From assembly GCA_005223085.1 (NCBI GenBank), contig NJBP01000062.1, positions 1-11,193 of the forward strand: a stretch of DNA of 11,193 nt, written 5' to 3'. The DNA comes from Candidatus Aerophobetes bacterium Ae_b3b. GTDB taxonomy: Bacteria; Aerophobota; Aerophobia; Aerophobales; AE-B3A. Below are positions 1 to 6,343 of this stretch, one piece after another; position 1 is the stretch's first letter, and each line of letters opens with the position of its first letter. The notes under the pieces are model-generated. The model was not told the origin of the DNA. It worked only from the letters and a program-made list of their open reading frames with translations, and did no database searches. The translations under genes and the position numbers were made by a program.

Positions 1-431
1 CAGACCCCTTCTTTGAGGTTTTCTGCCTCTACTACTTTTCCTACAAAGATAGTGTGGGTCCCCGCATCCACCTCTTTGGTCACTCGAGCCTCCAGATAGG
101 CCAAAGTGTGGTCCAGAACTATGGGAGCTCCGGTTACACCGATTTTGTAATGTACCTGGCTGAATTTATCTATGTCTCTACCTGACTTGAAACCAAAGTG
201 ACCGATAAAGTTTAAAGGTGTATCCTCGCAGAGCACAGAGGCACTAAAGATTCGGCTTTTCTCAATAAATTGGTGAGTGAGATTTTCTTTGTTGATGCTC
301 ACAGCAACGGCCGGAGGTTCGGCGGTGACTTGAAAGAGGGTATTGGCAATCTGTCCGTTTAGTCGGTCTTCCTTTCTTGAACTGATTACATACAAACCAT
401 AACTTATCTTGTACAAAGCCTTAAGATCCAC
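1..431 (-). CDS. Flavin reductase domain protein, partial (Hrb-like)
   Basis: The FMN-binding split-barrel flavin reductase family passes electrons from NAD(P)H to FMN and on to partner proteins. The first 143 residues are visible and the 3' end lies beyond the left edge. The N-terminus reads VDLKALYKISYGLYVISS, followed by the NGQIANTLFQVT segment and AVSINKENLTH, the usual FMN-phosphate-binding region of this family, then GHFGFKSGRDIDKF. The GTG start at 431 is chosen because a near-perfect AAAGGAGG site lies just upstream (about 438-445 on the minus strand). In Moorella-type anaerobes this domain is the N-terminal half of high-molecular-weight rubredoxin (Hrb), the electron donor to FprA, and an fprA-like gene lies at 8313-9530. 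Whether a rubredoxin domain follows cannot be seen. It is probably co-transcribed with the glycosyltransferase upstream of it. The family call is secure; the Hrb assignment is inference. Confidence 0.85.
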   Translation of the reverse strand, partial: MDLKALYKISYGLYVISSRKEDRLNGQIANTLFQVTAEPPAVAVSINKENLTHQFIEKSRIFSASVLCEDTPLNFIGHFGFKSGRDIDKFSQVHYKIGVTGAPIVLDHTLAYLEARVTKEVDAGTHTIFVGKVVEAENLKEGV

Positions 432-489
432 CTATAGCCTCCTTTTGTCTATTACCAATGCTTAATATCTTCCTTTTCCCACACACTCT

Positions 490-636
490 TCAGTAATGGG
501 GCACCAATCGAGAAAGAAAGACGGTTTTTCTCGTATCTTGCCAATACACTTCATCGACTTTGCCCAATTTTTGGTTCTCTTTAAACAACGAGAGCAAAAT
601 CCTATAATAAATTAAATCAGCAGCGACTTTCTTCAT
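490..636 (-). CDS. Small ORF of 48 aa, unknown; reading frame uncertain
   Basis: An ATG at 636 lies 23 bases after the stop of the glycosyltransferase gene and behind a purine-rich AAAGGAGAGG site, so a translated small gene here is plausible. This frame gives a basic 48-residue peptide beginning MKKVAADLIYYRILLSLF, with no recognised family. The stretch is open in other frames too. The +1 frame (462-611) has no standard start before its internal ATG at 554 but encodes a cysteine-rich peptide with CSRC near its beginning and DWCPITEECVGKGRY at its end (five Cys in 49 codons). The third frame ends in SVWEKEDIKHW. Either the ATG frame is a true small gene, or a single indel has split a small Cys-rich gene. 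I do not assign a function. Confidence 0.35.
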   Translation of the reverse strand: MKKVAADLIYYRILLSLFKENQKLGKVDEVYWQDTRKTVFLSRLVPHY

Positions 637-659
637 AGAACCCTTATCCTCTCCTTTAC

Positions 660-1916
660 TCAACTAACTAATTCCTTCAGGTAATTTTCATAGATGGCTT
701 CCCAGCTATAAGTTTTCATAATTTTCTTAAACAGCTGATACGTTGGCTGACTATTAAGAAAATCAATGATGCGTTGGGCAATTTCGTAGGGATCATCCTT
801 AAGATCAAAAAGAAGGGTATACTCTTTGGTAACTTCCGTGAAAGAGGCAATATTTGAACAGGCAATGGGCAGTTTTTTACTGGCTGCTTCCAAAAGAGGA
901 ATGCCAAATCCTTCCTGGGAAGAGGGAAGGAGAAGAATATCAGAGAGACTGTAAAGAGCCTGAAGGTGGGAGTAGCCAATTTTAAAATCCTGTCCGTATT
1001 TTTCTTTTAAATTATGGATAAAGATAACCTCTTTTTCGCAATCAAGCTTTTTAATCAAAGCACAGAGTTCACTAAGATATTCTGTAGTTTTAGAATTATG
1101 GGGATCAGGCGGACCTGTGAGCAAAAGCAGACTTTTTTCTCCTAGTCGATTGAGGGCATGAGTGATATGTATTGCCAATTCGTAGTTTTTTCTTCTCAGT
1201 ATTCGTGAAGGAAAAAAGAGAACAATCTCCTGGTGAAAAAGGTCCAAATCCTGAGCTATCTGCCAGATGAAGTCGGTGACTCCTAAGAAAGACCTCAAGT
1301 CTACTCCATTGGGAACGATTTGAACAGAGGAAGAATCCATCCCGAAAAGTTCGCTCAACTGTTTTTTTCGCCATGAGGAGATAGTAATGTATCGGCCGTG
1401 AGGTTGAACTTCTTGCAATAGTTTCCAGGGGTATTTACCTCGGTTGGGAATCTGATAATCAGGATTATTGAAAGTAGTATCATGACACCAGATATAAAAA
1501 TCTTTTTCTTCTCCCCACTCTTTGATGATTTCAGAAAAGGCGGCTGTCAAGGCCATATTAAAATGCATGGTGAGGACGTTGTGGACAAAGCAGACAGAGA
1601 TGTCACCAAGGGCCTTTTGAATCTCTTTTTTAAGCTTATTCTTCAATTTTCCAAAACGCTCTGTGAGAAATCCATTTCTGAGTTCTTCCTGAACAATCTC
1701 TGTCTCTTCTGAATCTGTAGAAAAGTCTTTAATGCGGTGAATCGAAATGTTCGCCTCAACGCTCCTACCAACTCCGGTGATGATTTTCACCTGATGTCCT
1801 GCCTGAGCGAATTGCTTGGCATGAGCCTCCATGATGAATTCAACACCGCCAATGACAGGAGGATAGGAATAGTGAACCAGCGCTATATTCTTCTTTTTTG
1901 TTTTATTGGAGTTCAT
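660..1916 (-). CDS. GT4 glycosyltransferase, possible mannosylglucosyl-3-phosphoglycerate synthase
   Basis: A retaining GT-B glycosyltransferase of 418 residues, a normal length for family GT4. The N-terminal acceptor domain opens with IALVHYSYPPVIGGVEFIME (residues 11-30), including the glycine-rich GGVE loop. VPNGVD at 201-206 and SRILRRKN at 237-244 supply the usual start of the donor domain and its phosphate-contacting Arg/Lys. The E-x7-E signature is EGFGIPLLE at 335-343, followed by SNIASFTEV. It is soluble, with no signal peptide or membrane span. The ATG at 1916 has no obvious Shine-Dalgarno site and no better start lies nearby. A remnant of a glucosyl-3-phosphoglycerate synthase lies immediately upstream. 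MggA enzymes, which mannosylate glucosyl-3-phosphoglycerate, are as I recall GT4 proteins encoded with gpgS, so MggA is a reasonable guess. Another sugar transferase of envelope synthesis is the alternative. Confidence 0.85.
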   Translation of the reverse strand: MNSNKTKKKNIALVHYSYPPVIGGVEFIMEAHAKQFAQAGHQVKIITGVGRSVEANISIHRIKDFSTDSEETEIVQEELRNGFLTERFGKLKNKLKKEIQKALGDISVCFVHNVLTMHFNMALTAAFSEIIKEWGEEKDFYIWCHDTTFNNPDYQIPNRGKYPWKLLQEVQPHGRYITISSWRKKQLSELFGMDSSSVQIVPNGVDLRSFLGVTDFIWQIAQDLDLFHQEIVLFFPSRILRRKNYELAIHITHALNRLGEKSLLLLTGPPDPHNSKTTEYLSELCALIKKLDCEKEVIFIHNLKEKYGQDFKIGYSHLQALYSLSDILLLPSSQEGFGIPLLEAASKKLPIACSNIASFTEVTKEYTLLFDLKDDPYEIAQRIIDFLNSQPTYQLFKKIMKTYSWEAIYENYLKELVS

Positions 1917-1979
1917 AAGTGAAGACTGATCTCATCAACTCATTTATTTTTGATGACCTCTTTCCCAGGAACTTGGCCA

Positions 1980-2090
1980 TTATTTCAAAAGATCTCCAAT
2001 CTCAGCGCCATAGCCTACTCGGAAGGGAATGCTTTCCAGAATTTCACGTCTTCGGGTATTATTCTCCAAAATCCCTCTTTCTATTTTAAC
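1980..2090 (-). pseudogene. gpgS: Remnant of glucosyl-3-phosphoglycerate synthase (C-terminal part)
   Basis: Between the TusA gene and the GT4 gene an open minus-strand frame reads RREILESIPFRVGYGAEIG and stops at 1980. This closely matches the C-terminal region of GpgS, where the mycobacterial-type sequence has RE-L--(L/I)PF--GYG-EIG-L. GpgS transfers glucose from an NDP-glucose to 3-phosphoglycerate. The rest of the roughly 300-residue enzyme is missing upstream, where the frame runs into tusA. After the stop, another frame reads AKFLGKRSSKINELMRS, which loosely resembles the following LG-R-HRN--L-EL part of GpgS with a deletion before it. There is no start codon with a ribosome site, so this is a decayed fragment. 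The identification rests on memory of the family motif, but the match is long and unlikely by chance. Confidence 0.6.
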
Positions 2091-2311
2091 TTCCTGACGT
2101 AGACCCGGTATTCTCCTTCCCCCTCTTCTATTCTCAGGAATTCGTTTCCAGTGCGCCTACACCAGGCAGGCATATCTTCTTTTATCCCTTCATCATCAGA
2201 GATGACCTCCAGTACCTGCCCAATTTTAAGATCCTTGATTTTTTTTGCTGTCTTCACAATAGGCATGGGGCAATATAGTCCCAGGGTATCTAAAATCGCA
2301 TCTGCCTTCAT
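2081..2311 (-). CDS. tusA: TusA/SirA-family sulfur carrier protein
   Basis: A small (76 aa) sulfur-carrier protein of the TusA/SirA/YeeD family. The family signature sits at the N-terminus as LDTLGLYCPMPIVKTAKKI, with the persulfide-carrying Cys14 in the CPxP motif. A second cysteine, Cys51 in PAWCRRTGN, is at a position often occupied in TusA-like proteins. TusA proteins take a sulfane sulfur from a cysteine desulfurase or rhodanese and hand it to DsrE-type partners or to tRNA thiolation and molybdenum-cofactor assembly. The ATG at 2311 has an AAGGA site about six bases upstream and lies 18 bases after the DsrE2-family gene, so the two are surely co-transcribed. No selU-type or YeeE membrane partner is visible. 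The family call is firm, but the physiological acceptor is unknown. Confidence 0.93.
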   Translation of the reverse strand: MKADAILDTLGLYCPMPIVKTAKKIKDLKIGQVLEVISDDEGIKEDMPAWCRRTGNEFLRIEEGEGEYRVYVRKLK

Positions 2312-2329
2312 TTTTTCCTTACCCTATTT

Positions 2330-2806
2330 TTAAATGAAGAGGTTGATTTTCCCCTCTGTGGCCTCCCCCAGATAAGTAGCGACGCCGGCTAATCTACCTA
2401 CTTCGGGGATAAGATCCTCACGGGAAATCCCCATCATCCCCATGGTGGTAGTACAGGCAACAAATTCTACTCCCATTTGTTGGGCCATCTTGATCGTTTC
2501 CTCCAAAGAAGGTATTTTGGAATCCTCCATTAGTTTCTTCATCATCGATCTTCCGAGACCTCCCATATTCAATCGGGATAGAGGAAGTCTCCTCACCCCA
2601 CCTCGGTTAACTAAACTAAGGATCTTGCGCATTATGCCCCTGGTCCTACTCACCTTTTTATCTTTTCTGATCACGTTTAATCCCCAGAAGGTAAAAAATA
2701 GGGTAACTTTCATCTCCATGGCCGCGGCGCCGAGTGCCAGGTTAAAGGCAGCTAGGACCTTATCTAGATCTCCACTAAAAACGATAATATTTACCTTTTC
2801 CGCCAT
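2330..2806 (-). CDS. DsrE2-family (DsrE/DsrF-like) sulfur-trafficking protein
   Basis: A 158-residue protein of the DsrE/DsrF-like superfamily, DsrE2 subgroup. It starts with the Rossmann-like strand KVNIIVFSGDLDKVLAAF, continues with MKVTLFFTFWGLNVIRKD, then the subgroup's LPLSRLNMGGLGRSMMKKLM segment (residues 74-93). The late FVACTTTMGMMGIS region carries Cys118, the position that bears the persulfide in this family. Several DsrE2 proteins are membrane-anchored; here the FTFW region is hydrophobic, but I see no clear transmembrane helix. The start at 2806 has an AAAGGG site about six bases upstream. In sulfur-metabolising bacteria dsrE2 commonly sits beside tusA and a rhodanese, and here tusA follows by 18 bases with a NifS homologue upstream. 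The likely role is shuttling sulfane sulfur between these partners. Confidence 0.9.
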   Translation of the reverse strand: MAEKVNIIVFSGDLDKVLAAFNLALGAAAMEMKVTLFFTFWGLNVIRKDKKVSRTRGIMRKILSLVNRGGVRRLPLSRLNMGGLGRSMMKKLMEDSKIPSLEETIKMAQQMGVEFVACTTTMGMMGISREDLIPEVGRLAGVATYLGEATEGKINLFI

Positions 2807-2823
2807 CTTTATCCCTTTAAAAG

Positions 2824-2930
2824 CTATTCTTTTTTAAGCTTTGCTCCACATTGTGGGCAAAAAGGGGGCCTCCCAATACAATTTTCCCACACTGCGTGCA
2901 AAATCACAACTTCTTGCTACAGACGCGGCA
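2824..2930 (-). pseudogene. Broken zinc-ribbon gene
   Basis: The 137-base gap between the NifS homologue and the DsrE2 gene holds a degraded small zinc-ribbon gene. One minus-strand frame gives FCRVCSKKL, a TGA at 2904-2906, then FCTQCGKIVLGGP. The next frame (-1) picks up as PFCPQCGAKLKKE and stops at 2824-2826. Joined across the C5T5 run near 2859-2868, the two halves make a standard pair of zinc knuckles, C-x2-C-G...C-x2-C-G, ending in the KL tail typical of small zinc-ribbon proteins. No start codon with a ribosome site precedes it in frame. It is best read as a pseudogene with at least one indel and one stop; a sequencing indel in the homopolymer could explain the second break but not the TGA. 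The original role may have been in the sulfur cluster, but this is a guess. Confidence 0.5.
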
Positions 2931-2943
2931 AAAAGGAAAAATG

Positions 2944-4104
2944 TTACTTTTTGTATAAGGGGGACATTTCTCTTAACCTTTGCACTACAGAAGGAAGAGT
3001 CTCCAGTAGATAATCTATGTCTTCCTCGCTATTATCCGTGCCCAGACTGAAGAGAAGAGATCCCTGGGCTACTGCTGCCGGGACCCCAATGGCCGTCAAA
3101 ACATGAGAGACCTTCAACGCCCTGGAAGTGCAGGCAGAACCACTGGATGTGGCAATTCCCTGGCTGTCGAGAAGCATGAGCATCGATTCTCCCTCAATGA
3201 ATTCGATGCAAACGTGCACATTATTAGGAAGGCGGAGTTTTGGATGGCCATTAATACGAAGGTGTTCGATTCTTCGAGGAAGCTCATTGATCAATTTTTT
3301 TCGCAGGAAGAACAGGTGTCGCCGGCGCTTTTCCATCTCTTTTTTTGCCAGCTCGGCCGCCTTGCCTAATCCCACGATCCCGGGTACATTCTCCGTACCG
3401 GCTCTCCTCCCGTCTTCCTGTATTCCCCCTTCCAGATAAGGCATAATTCTCGTTCCCTTACGAAGAAAGAGAGCCCCCACTCCCTTAGGACCATAGAATT
3501 GATCAGCCGAAAGGCTCAGGCAATCTACTCCCAGTTCACCCACATCTAAAGGGATAATTCCGGTGGTGGCTATGGCATCGGTGTGGAAGTAGACCTTCCT
3601 TTTTCTAACGACCCTGCTGATCTCCTCTATGGGCTCGATGGTACCTATCTCATTATTGGCATGCATAATGGAAACCAGGATGGTCTCCTCGGTCATGGCC
3701 CTGGCCACTTTAAGAGGATCCACCAATCCATACTGGTCCACGGGAAGGTAAGTAACCTTAAAGCCCCATTTTTCCAAGGTTTTAGCAGAATGAAGAACCG
3801 AGAAATGCTCAATTGAGGAAACGATGAGGTGTTTTCCTCTTTTTTGATGGGCCAGGGCTATTCCTTTGAGGGCAAAATTATTGGCTTCGCTTCCATTGCC
3901 CGTAAAAATGATCTCCTCGGGTTCGGCTCCGATTAACCCGGCTACTCTTTGCCGCGCTTTCTCTATGGCGCTGGCGGATTCCTGTCCAAATTGATGCAAG
4001 CTAGAGGGGTTGCCAAAGATTTCTTTTAGATAGGGAAGCATCTCTTCTCTTACCTGGGGATGAATGGGAGTGCCAGAAGCATGGTCAAGATAGACTTTTC
4101 TCAT
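2944..4104 (-). CDS. NifS/IscS-family class V aminotransferase lacking the PLP lysine
   Basis: Full-length (386 aa) member of the cysteine desulfurase family, which normally uses PLP to remove sulfur from cysteine as an enzyme persulfide. Conserved features are YLDHASGTP at the N-terminus, His100 in [16 protein letters not shown] (147-155), Asp176 in [18 protein letters not shown], and the sulfur-accepting Cys325 in [11 protein letters not shown]. The lysine motif, SGHK-YGPKG in E. coli IscS, reads [10 protein letters not shown] here, so the Schiff-base lysine is Gln202 and the preceding His is Asp201. By my alignment the PLP-contacting Gln is Ala179 and the substrate-carboxylate Arg (IRFSLG) is Leu351. 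Otherwise the fold and length look intact, so this is not a decayed copy. The start at 4104 follows an AGAGGT site. It leads the operon with the DsrE2 and TusA genes. Cysteine desulfurase activity is doubtful, and a sulfur-relay or scaffold role is possible. Confidence 0.88.
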   Translation of the reverse strand: MRKVYLDHASGTPIHPQVREEMLPYLKEIFGNPSSLHQFGQESASAIEKARQRVAGLIGAEPEEIIFTGNGSEANNFALKGIALAHQKRGKHLIVSSIEHFSVLHSAKTLEKWGFKVTYLPVDQYGLVDPLKVARAMTEETILVSIMHANNEIGTIEPIEEISRVVRKRKVYFHTDAIATTGIIPLDVGELGVDCLSLSADQFYGPKGVGALFLRKGTRIMPYLEGGIQEDGRRAGTENVPGIVGLGKAAELAKKEMEKRRRHLFFLRKKLINELPRRIEHLRINGHPKLRLPNNVHVCIEFIEGESMLMLLDSQGIATSSGSACTSRALKVSHVLTAIGVPAAVAQGSLLFSLGTDNSEEDIDYLLETLPSVVQRLREMSPLYKK

Positions 4105-4178
4105 TTTTTACCTCTGGTCCTGGTAAGCTACCTGAGTACCTTCTTTTTTCCAGCAGAAACCTGGACTCATGCGGCTAT

Positions 4179-4206
4179 ATTCTACAGTAAAAGCGAAGAT
4201 CGTCAA
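4179..4206 (-). promoter_or_regulatory. Sigma-70-like promoter of the NifS-like/DsrE2/TusA operon
   Basis: On the minus strand, TTGACG (4201-4206) is followed after exactly 16 bases by TAGAAT (4179-4184). Each hexamer matches five of six consensus positions. Transcription would begin near 4172, giving a leader of about 68 bases to the ATG at 4104. No terminator hairpin is visible between the genes downstream, so the transcript may run as far as the flavin reductase. Confidence 0.6.
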
Positions 4207-4342
4207 GGAGATGAAGCCTCGCTAGATTCGTTTGTGAGATGAAGTATCAGCAGTTGACAAATATTGCATTTTTGTTAGCTTAAAATGCGACATACTTAGC
4301 TGATTTACCAGAAAGCTCGAAGCTTACCACTCTGAATGAAGA

Positions 4343-4404
4343 GACACTGAGGGAGGTCGAGCCGAAAAGAGCTCTCCCAGGAAAGAAGAGACTCCCTTAG
4401 TGTC
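4343..4404. promoter_or_regulatory. Long inverted repeat with competing inner hairpin
   Basis: The arm gacactgagggag (4343-4355) pairs with ctcccttagtgtc (4392-4404) over 13 positions, with one G-U wobble in RNA. Inside the 36-base loop, ctccc at 4374-4378 can also pair with gggag at 4351-4355, and gagc (4359-4362) can pair with gctc (4371-4374) around an eight-base loop. The inner hairpin and the long stem therefore use the same gggag bases and exclude each other. No T-run follows, so it is not a rho-independent terminator. It lies about 215 bases before korA and may belong to its leader. I recognise no riboswitch class. Confidence 0.45.
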
Positions 4405-4479
4405 AACCACTTGCCAAAGAACCAACCAAGGTAGCTTTCCCTGCGTATAGTTGCATCAAAGAAAAAACTAGCTGCAAAA

Positions 4480-4605
4480 ATGAATCGGGGAACTGTGGAA
4501 ACCCAAAGAAGATATAACCGGATTGGCAGATTCTATGATTTTTTGAATCACCGATGGAAAAAAGGTACTTCAGTAGTTGGAGAAGAACACTATTTAAGGG
4601 TATAA
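4480..4605 (+). pseudogene. Probable 5' remnant of a SAM methyltransferase (UbiE/MenG-like)
   Basis: A 41-codon ORF contains ETQRRYNRIGRFYDFLNHRW, which resembles the N-terminus of UbiE/MenG-type class I methyltransferases (typically T+R+YdrIApfYDlme...RW+). The glycine-rich SAM-binding motif I that should come 20 to 30 residues later is absent: the frame continues KKGTSVVGEEHYLRV and stops 13 bases before korA. There is no Shine-Dalgarno site ahead of the ATG. I take it as a truncated gene; a chance ORF or a leader peptide for korA is possible. Confidence 0.35.
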
Positions 4606-4618
4606 AGGGAGACAGAAT

Positions 4619-6340
4619 GTGTCTGTTGATCTTACTCTAAAGATCGGGGGGGAGGCAGGACAGGGCATGCAGACCATTGGCTATGTTTTGTCTAAAACCC
4701 TCGCTCGAGGTGGCTTTCACCTATTTGCCAATCAAGACTATATGTCACGCATAAGGGGAGGACATAACTTTTTTCAGATAAGAGTTAAAGAGGAACCGGT
4801 GTATGCCCTGTCGGAAGAGGTAGATATATTGATTGCCTTAGATAAAGCTACGGTCAAGATCCACCGCCCTGAACTAAAAGAAAAAGGGGTGATAATTTTT
4901 GATGGTGAGCAGATCGATATTTCCCCCAAAAAGCCTCATCTTCTGAGCGTTCCTCTCGAGCGTCTGGCCAGAGAAGAAGGGGGAAATAAGCTATTCAGTA
5001 ATTCAGTAGCGGTGGGGGCCGCCCTAGGAGTTCTTGATTATAGATTCGATATTTTGGCCCAGGTATTGAAGGAGGTATTTGGCAGGCGAGGAGAGGAAAC
5101 TGTCCAGAATAACGTTAAAGCAGCCAGAGCAGGATACGATTTTACCCGGGAAAACTATAAGGATTCTCAGGTTTCCCCGCTTCAATCCGGGAAAGGCAAT
5201 AAAAAAATGCTCATCAGTGGTAATGAAGCCCTGAGCCTGGGAGCCATGGCCGCCGGTTGCAAATTTATGGCTGCCTATCCTATGACCCCTTCCACCGGAA
5301 TCATTACCTACCTGGCGGGGAAGGCCAGAGAATTTGGTTTGGTGGCCGAACAGGCTGAGGACGAGATTGCCGCCATCAATATGGCCATCGGAGCCTCCTT
5401 TGCCGGGGTGAGGGCGATGGTAGCCACCTCGGGCGGAGGATTCTCCCTGATGGTGGAGGCCCTGGGTCTAGTGGGTATGACCGAGACTCCCCTGGTTATC
5501 ATAGAGGCTCAGCGTCCTGGTCCCAGTACCGGACTTCCTACCCGAACCGCCCAGGCTGACCTGGAGTTTGTACTCCATGCTTCTCAAGGCGAGTTCCCCC
5601 GGGCCATTTTCGCGCCGGCTACTGCGGAAGATGCCTTTTGGTCAGTGGTCAAAGCCTTCAATTTGGCGGAGAAATATCAGGTGCCGGTAATCATCATGAG
5701 TGATCAGCACCTGGCCGACTCTTACTCTACCTGCCACAAATTCGATCTTAGGAAAGTGAAGATTGAGAGAGGAATCATTTCTGATACGGAACTGACAAAA
5801 ATCAAAGATTATAAACGTCATCGATTTACTCCATCCGGGATTTCCCCGAGGGCTTTTCCTTCCCAGAAAGGTAGAATTGTCATTACCGATAGTGATGAAC
5901 ACGATGAGGATGGGCATCTTACCGAGGATCTGGAGATGGGAAAGAAGATGGTTCAAAAGCGTCTGAAAAAGATAGAAGCTCTAGCCACCGAGATTGAGCC
6001 TCCTCAAGTTTATCCCCATGAGAATGCTCAAATAATCCTCATTGGATGGGGATCAACTTATGGAGCTTTGAGAGAAGCGGTGGATATTCTAATCGATCAG
6101 GGCGTGGACGTTAGTTTGATGCATTTTCAGGAGATCTGGCCTTTTCCTACTCAGTTGGTAACCTCTATTCTTAGTAAGGCAAAGCAGAGCTTCTGTGTAG
6201 AAAATAATGCTACCGGACAACTGGCTCGTATTATTCGAGCTGAGACCGGCAGGAAGGTGACGGGAAAGATCCTTAAATTCGATGGACGTCCCTTTAGCTC
6301 CCAATACATCATTAAGGAATTAAAGAAAAAGAAGGGATAA
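4619..6340 (+). CDS. korA: 2-oxoacid:ferredoxin oxidoreductase, fused gamma-alpha subunit
   Basis: With KorB it oxidatively decarboxylates a 2-oxoacid (2-oxoglutarate or a related acid) to the acyl-CoA, reducing ferredoxin, in the cytoplasm. The 573-residue chain has the gamma domain first, with GGEAGQGMQT at 10-19 and NQDYMSRIRGGHNFFQIRV at 38-56. The alpha domain follows from about residue 197, with AYPMTPST (219-226), EQAEDEIAAINMAIGASFAG and TSGGGFSLM. The DSDEHDEDGH segment at 424-433 is typical of KorA-type enzymes, and the C-terminal CoA-interacting domain (from about 468) contains GWGSTYGALREA. The GTG start at 4619 follows GGGAG at seven bases' spacing; the ATG overlapping it is out of frame. 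korB follows after three bases. No delta (ferredoxin) or separate gamma gene is present, as in two-subunit KorAB enzymes. The exact 2-oxoacid cannot be read from the sequence. Confidence 0.93.
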   Translation: MSVDLTLKIGGEAGQGMQTIGYVLSKTLARGGFHLFANQDYMSRIRGGHNFFQIRVKEEPVYALSEEVDILIALDKATVKIHRPELKEKGVIIFDGEQIDISPKKPHLLSVPLERLAREEGGNKLFSNSVAVGAALGVLDYRFDILAQVLKEVFGRRGEETVQNNVKAARAGYDFTRENYKDSQVSPLQSGKGNKKMLISGNEALSLGAMAAGCKFMAAYPMTPSTGIITYLAGKAREFGLVAEQAEDEIAAINMAIGASFAGVRAMVATSGGGFSLMVEALGLVGMTETPLVIIEAQRPGPSTGLPTRTAQADLEFVLHASQGEFPRAIFAPATAEDAFWSVVKAFNLAEKYQVPVIIMSDQHLADSYSTCHKFDLRKVKIERGIISDTELTKIKDYKRHRFTPSGISPRAFPSQKGRIVITDSDEHDEDGHLTEDLEMGKKMVQKRLKKIEALATEIEPPQVYPHENAQIILIGWGSTYGALREAVDILIDQGVDVSLMHFQEIWPFPTQLVTSILSKAKQSFCVENNATGQLARIIRAETGRKVTGKILKFDGRPFSSQYIIKELKKKKG

Positions 6341-6343
6341 ACT

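Larger units (their letters stand above)
4105..4618. other. Divergent intergenic region
   Basis: A 514-base stretch separates the leftward NifS operon from the rightward kor operon. It contains a good minus-strand promoter (4179-4206), a TTGACA at 4254-4259 on the plus strand with no convincing -10 at normal spacing, a long inverted repeat at 4343-4404, and a short ORF resembling a methyltransferase N-terminus at 4480-4605. I see no other convincing gene. The korA promoter cannot be fixed from the sequence. If it uses the TTGACA box, the korA leader would be about 330 bases long and include the inverted repeat. Confidence 0.6.

Noticed and set aside
3128-3439. Long antisense ORFs within the NifS-like gene, and similar ones in the DsrE2, korA, ZIP and aldo/keto reductase genes
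   Set aside because: Mirror frames of well-supported genes, with no starts, ribosome sites or domain signatures of their own.
4060-4242. Plus-strand ORF across the NifS-like gene start
   Set aside because: It overlaps the real gene and its promoter antisense, with no ribosome site or protein-like pattern.
4577-4606. TTGGAG and TATAAA about 18 bases apart, just before korA
   Set aside because: The transcript would begin at about 4612, downstream of the korA ribosome site, so it could not serve as a normal promoter for korA.
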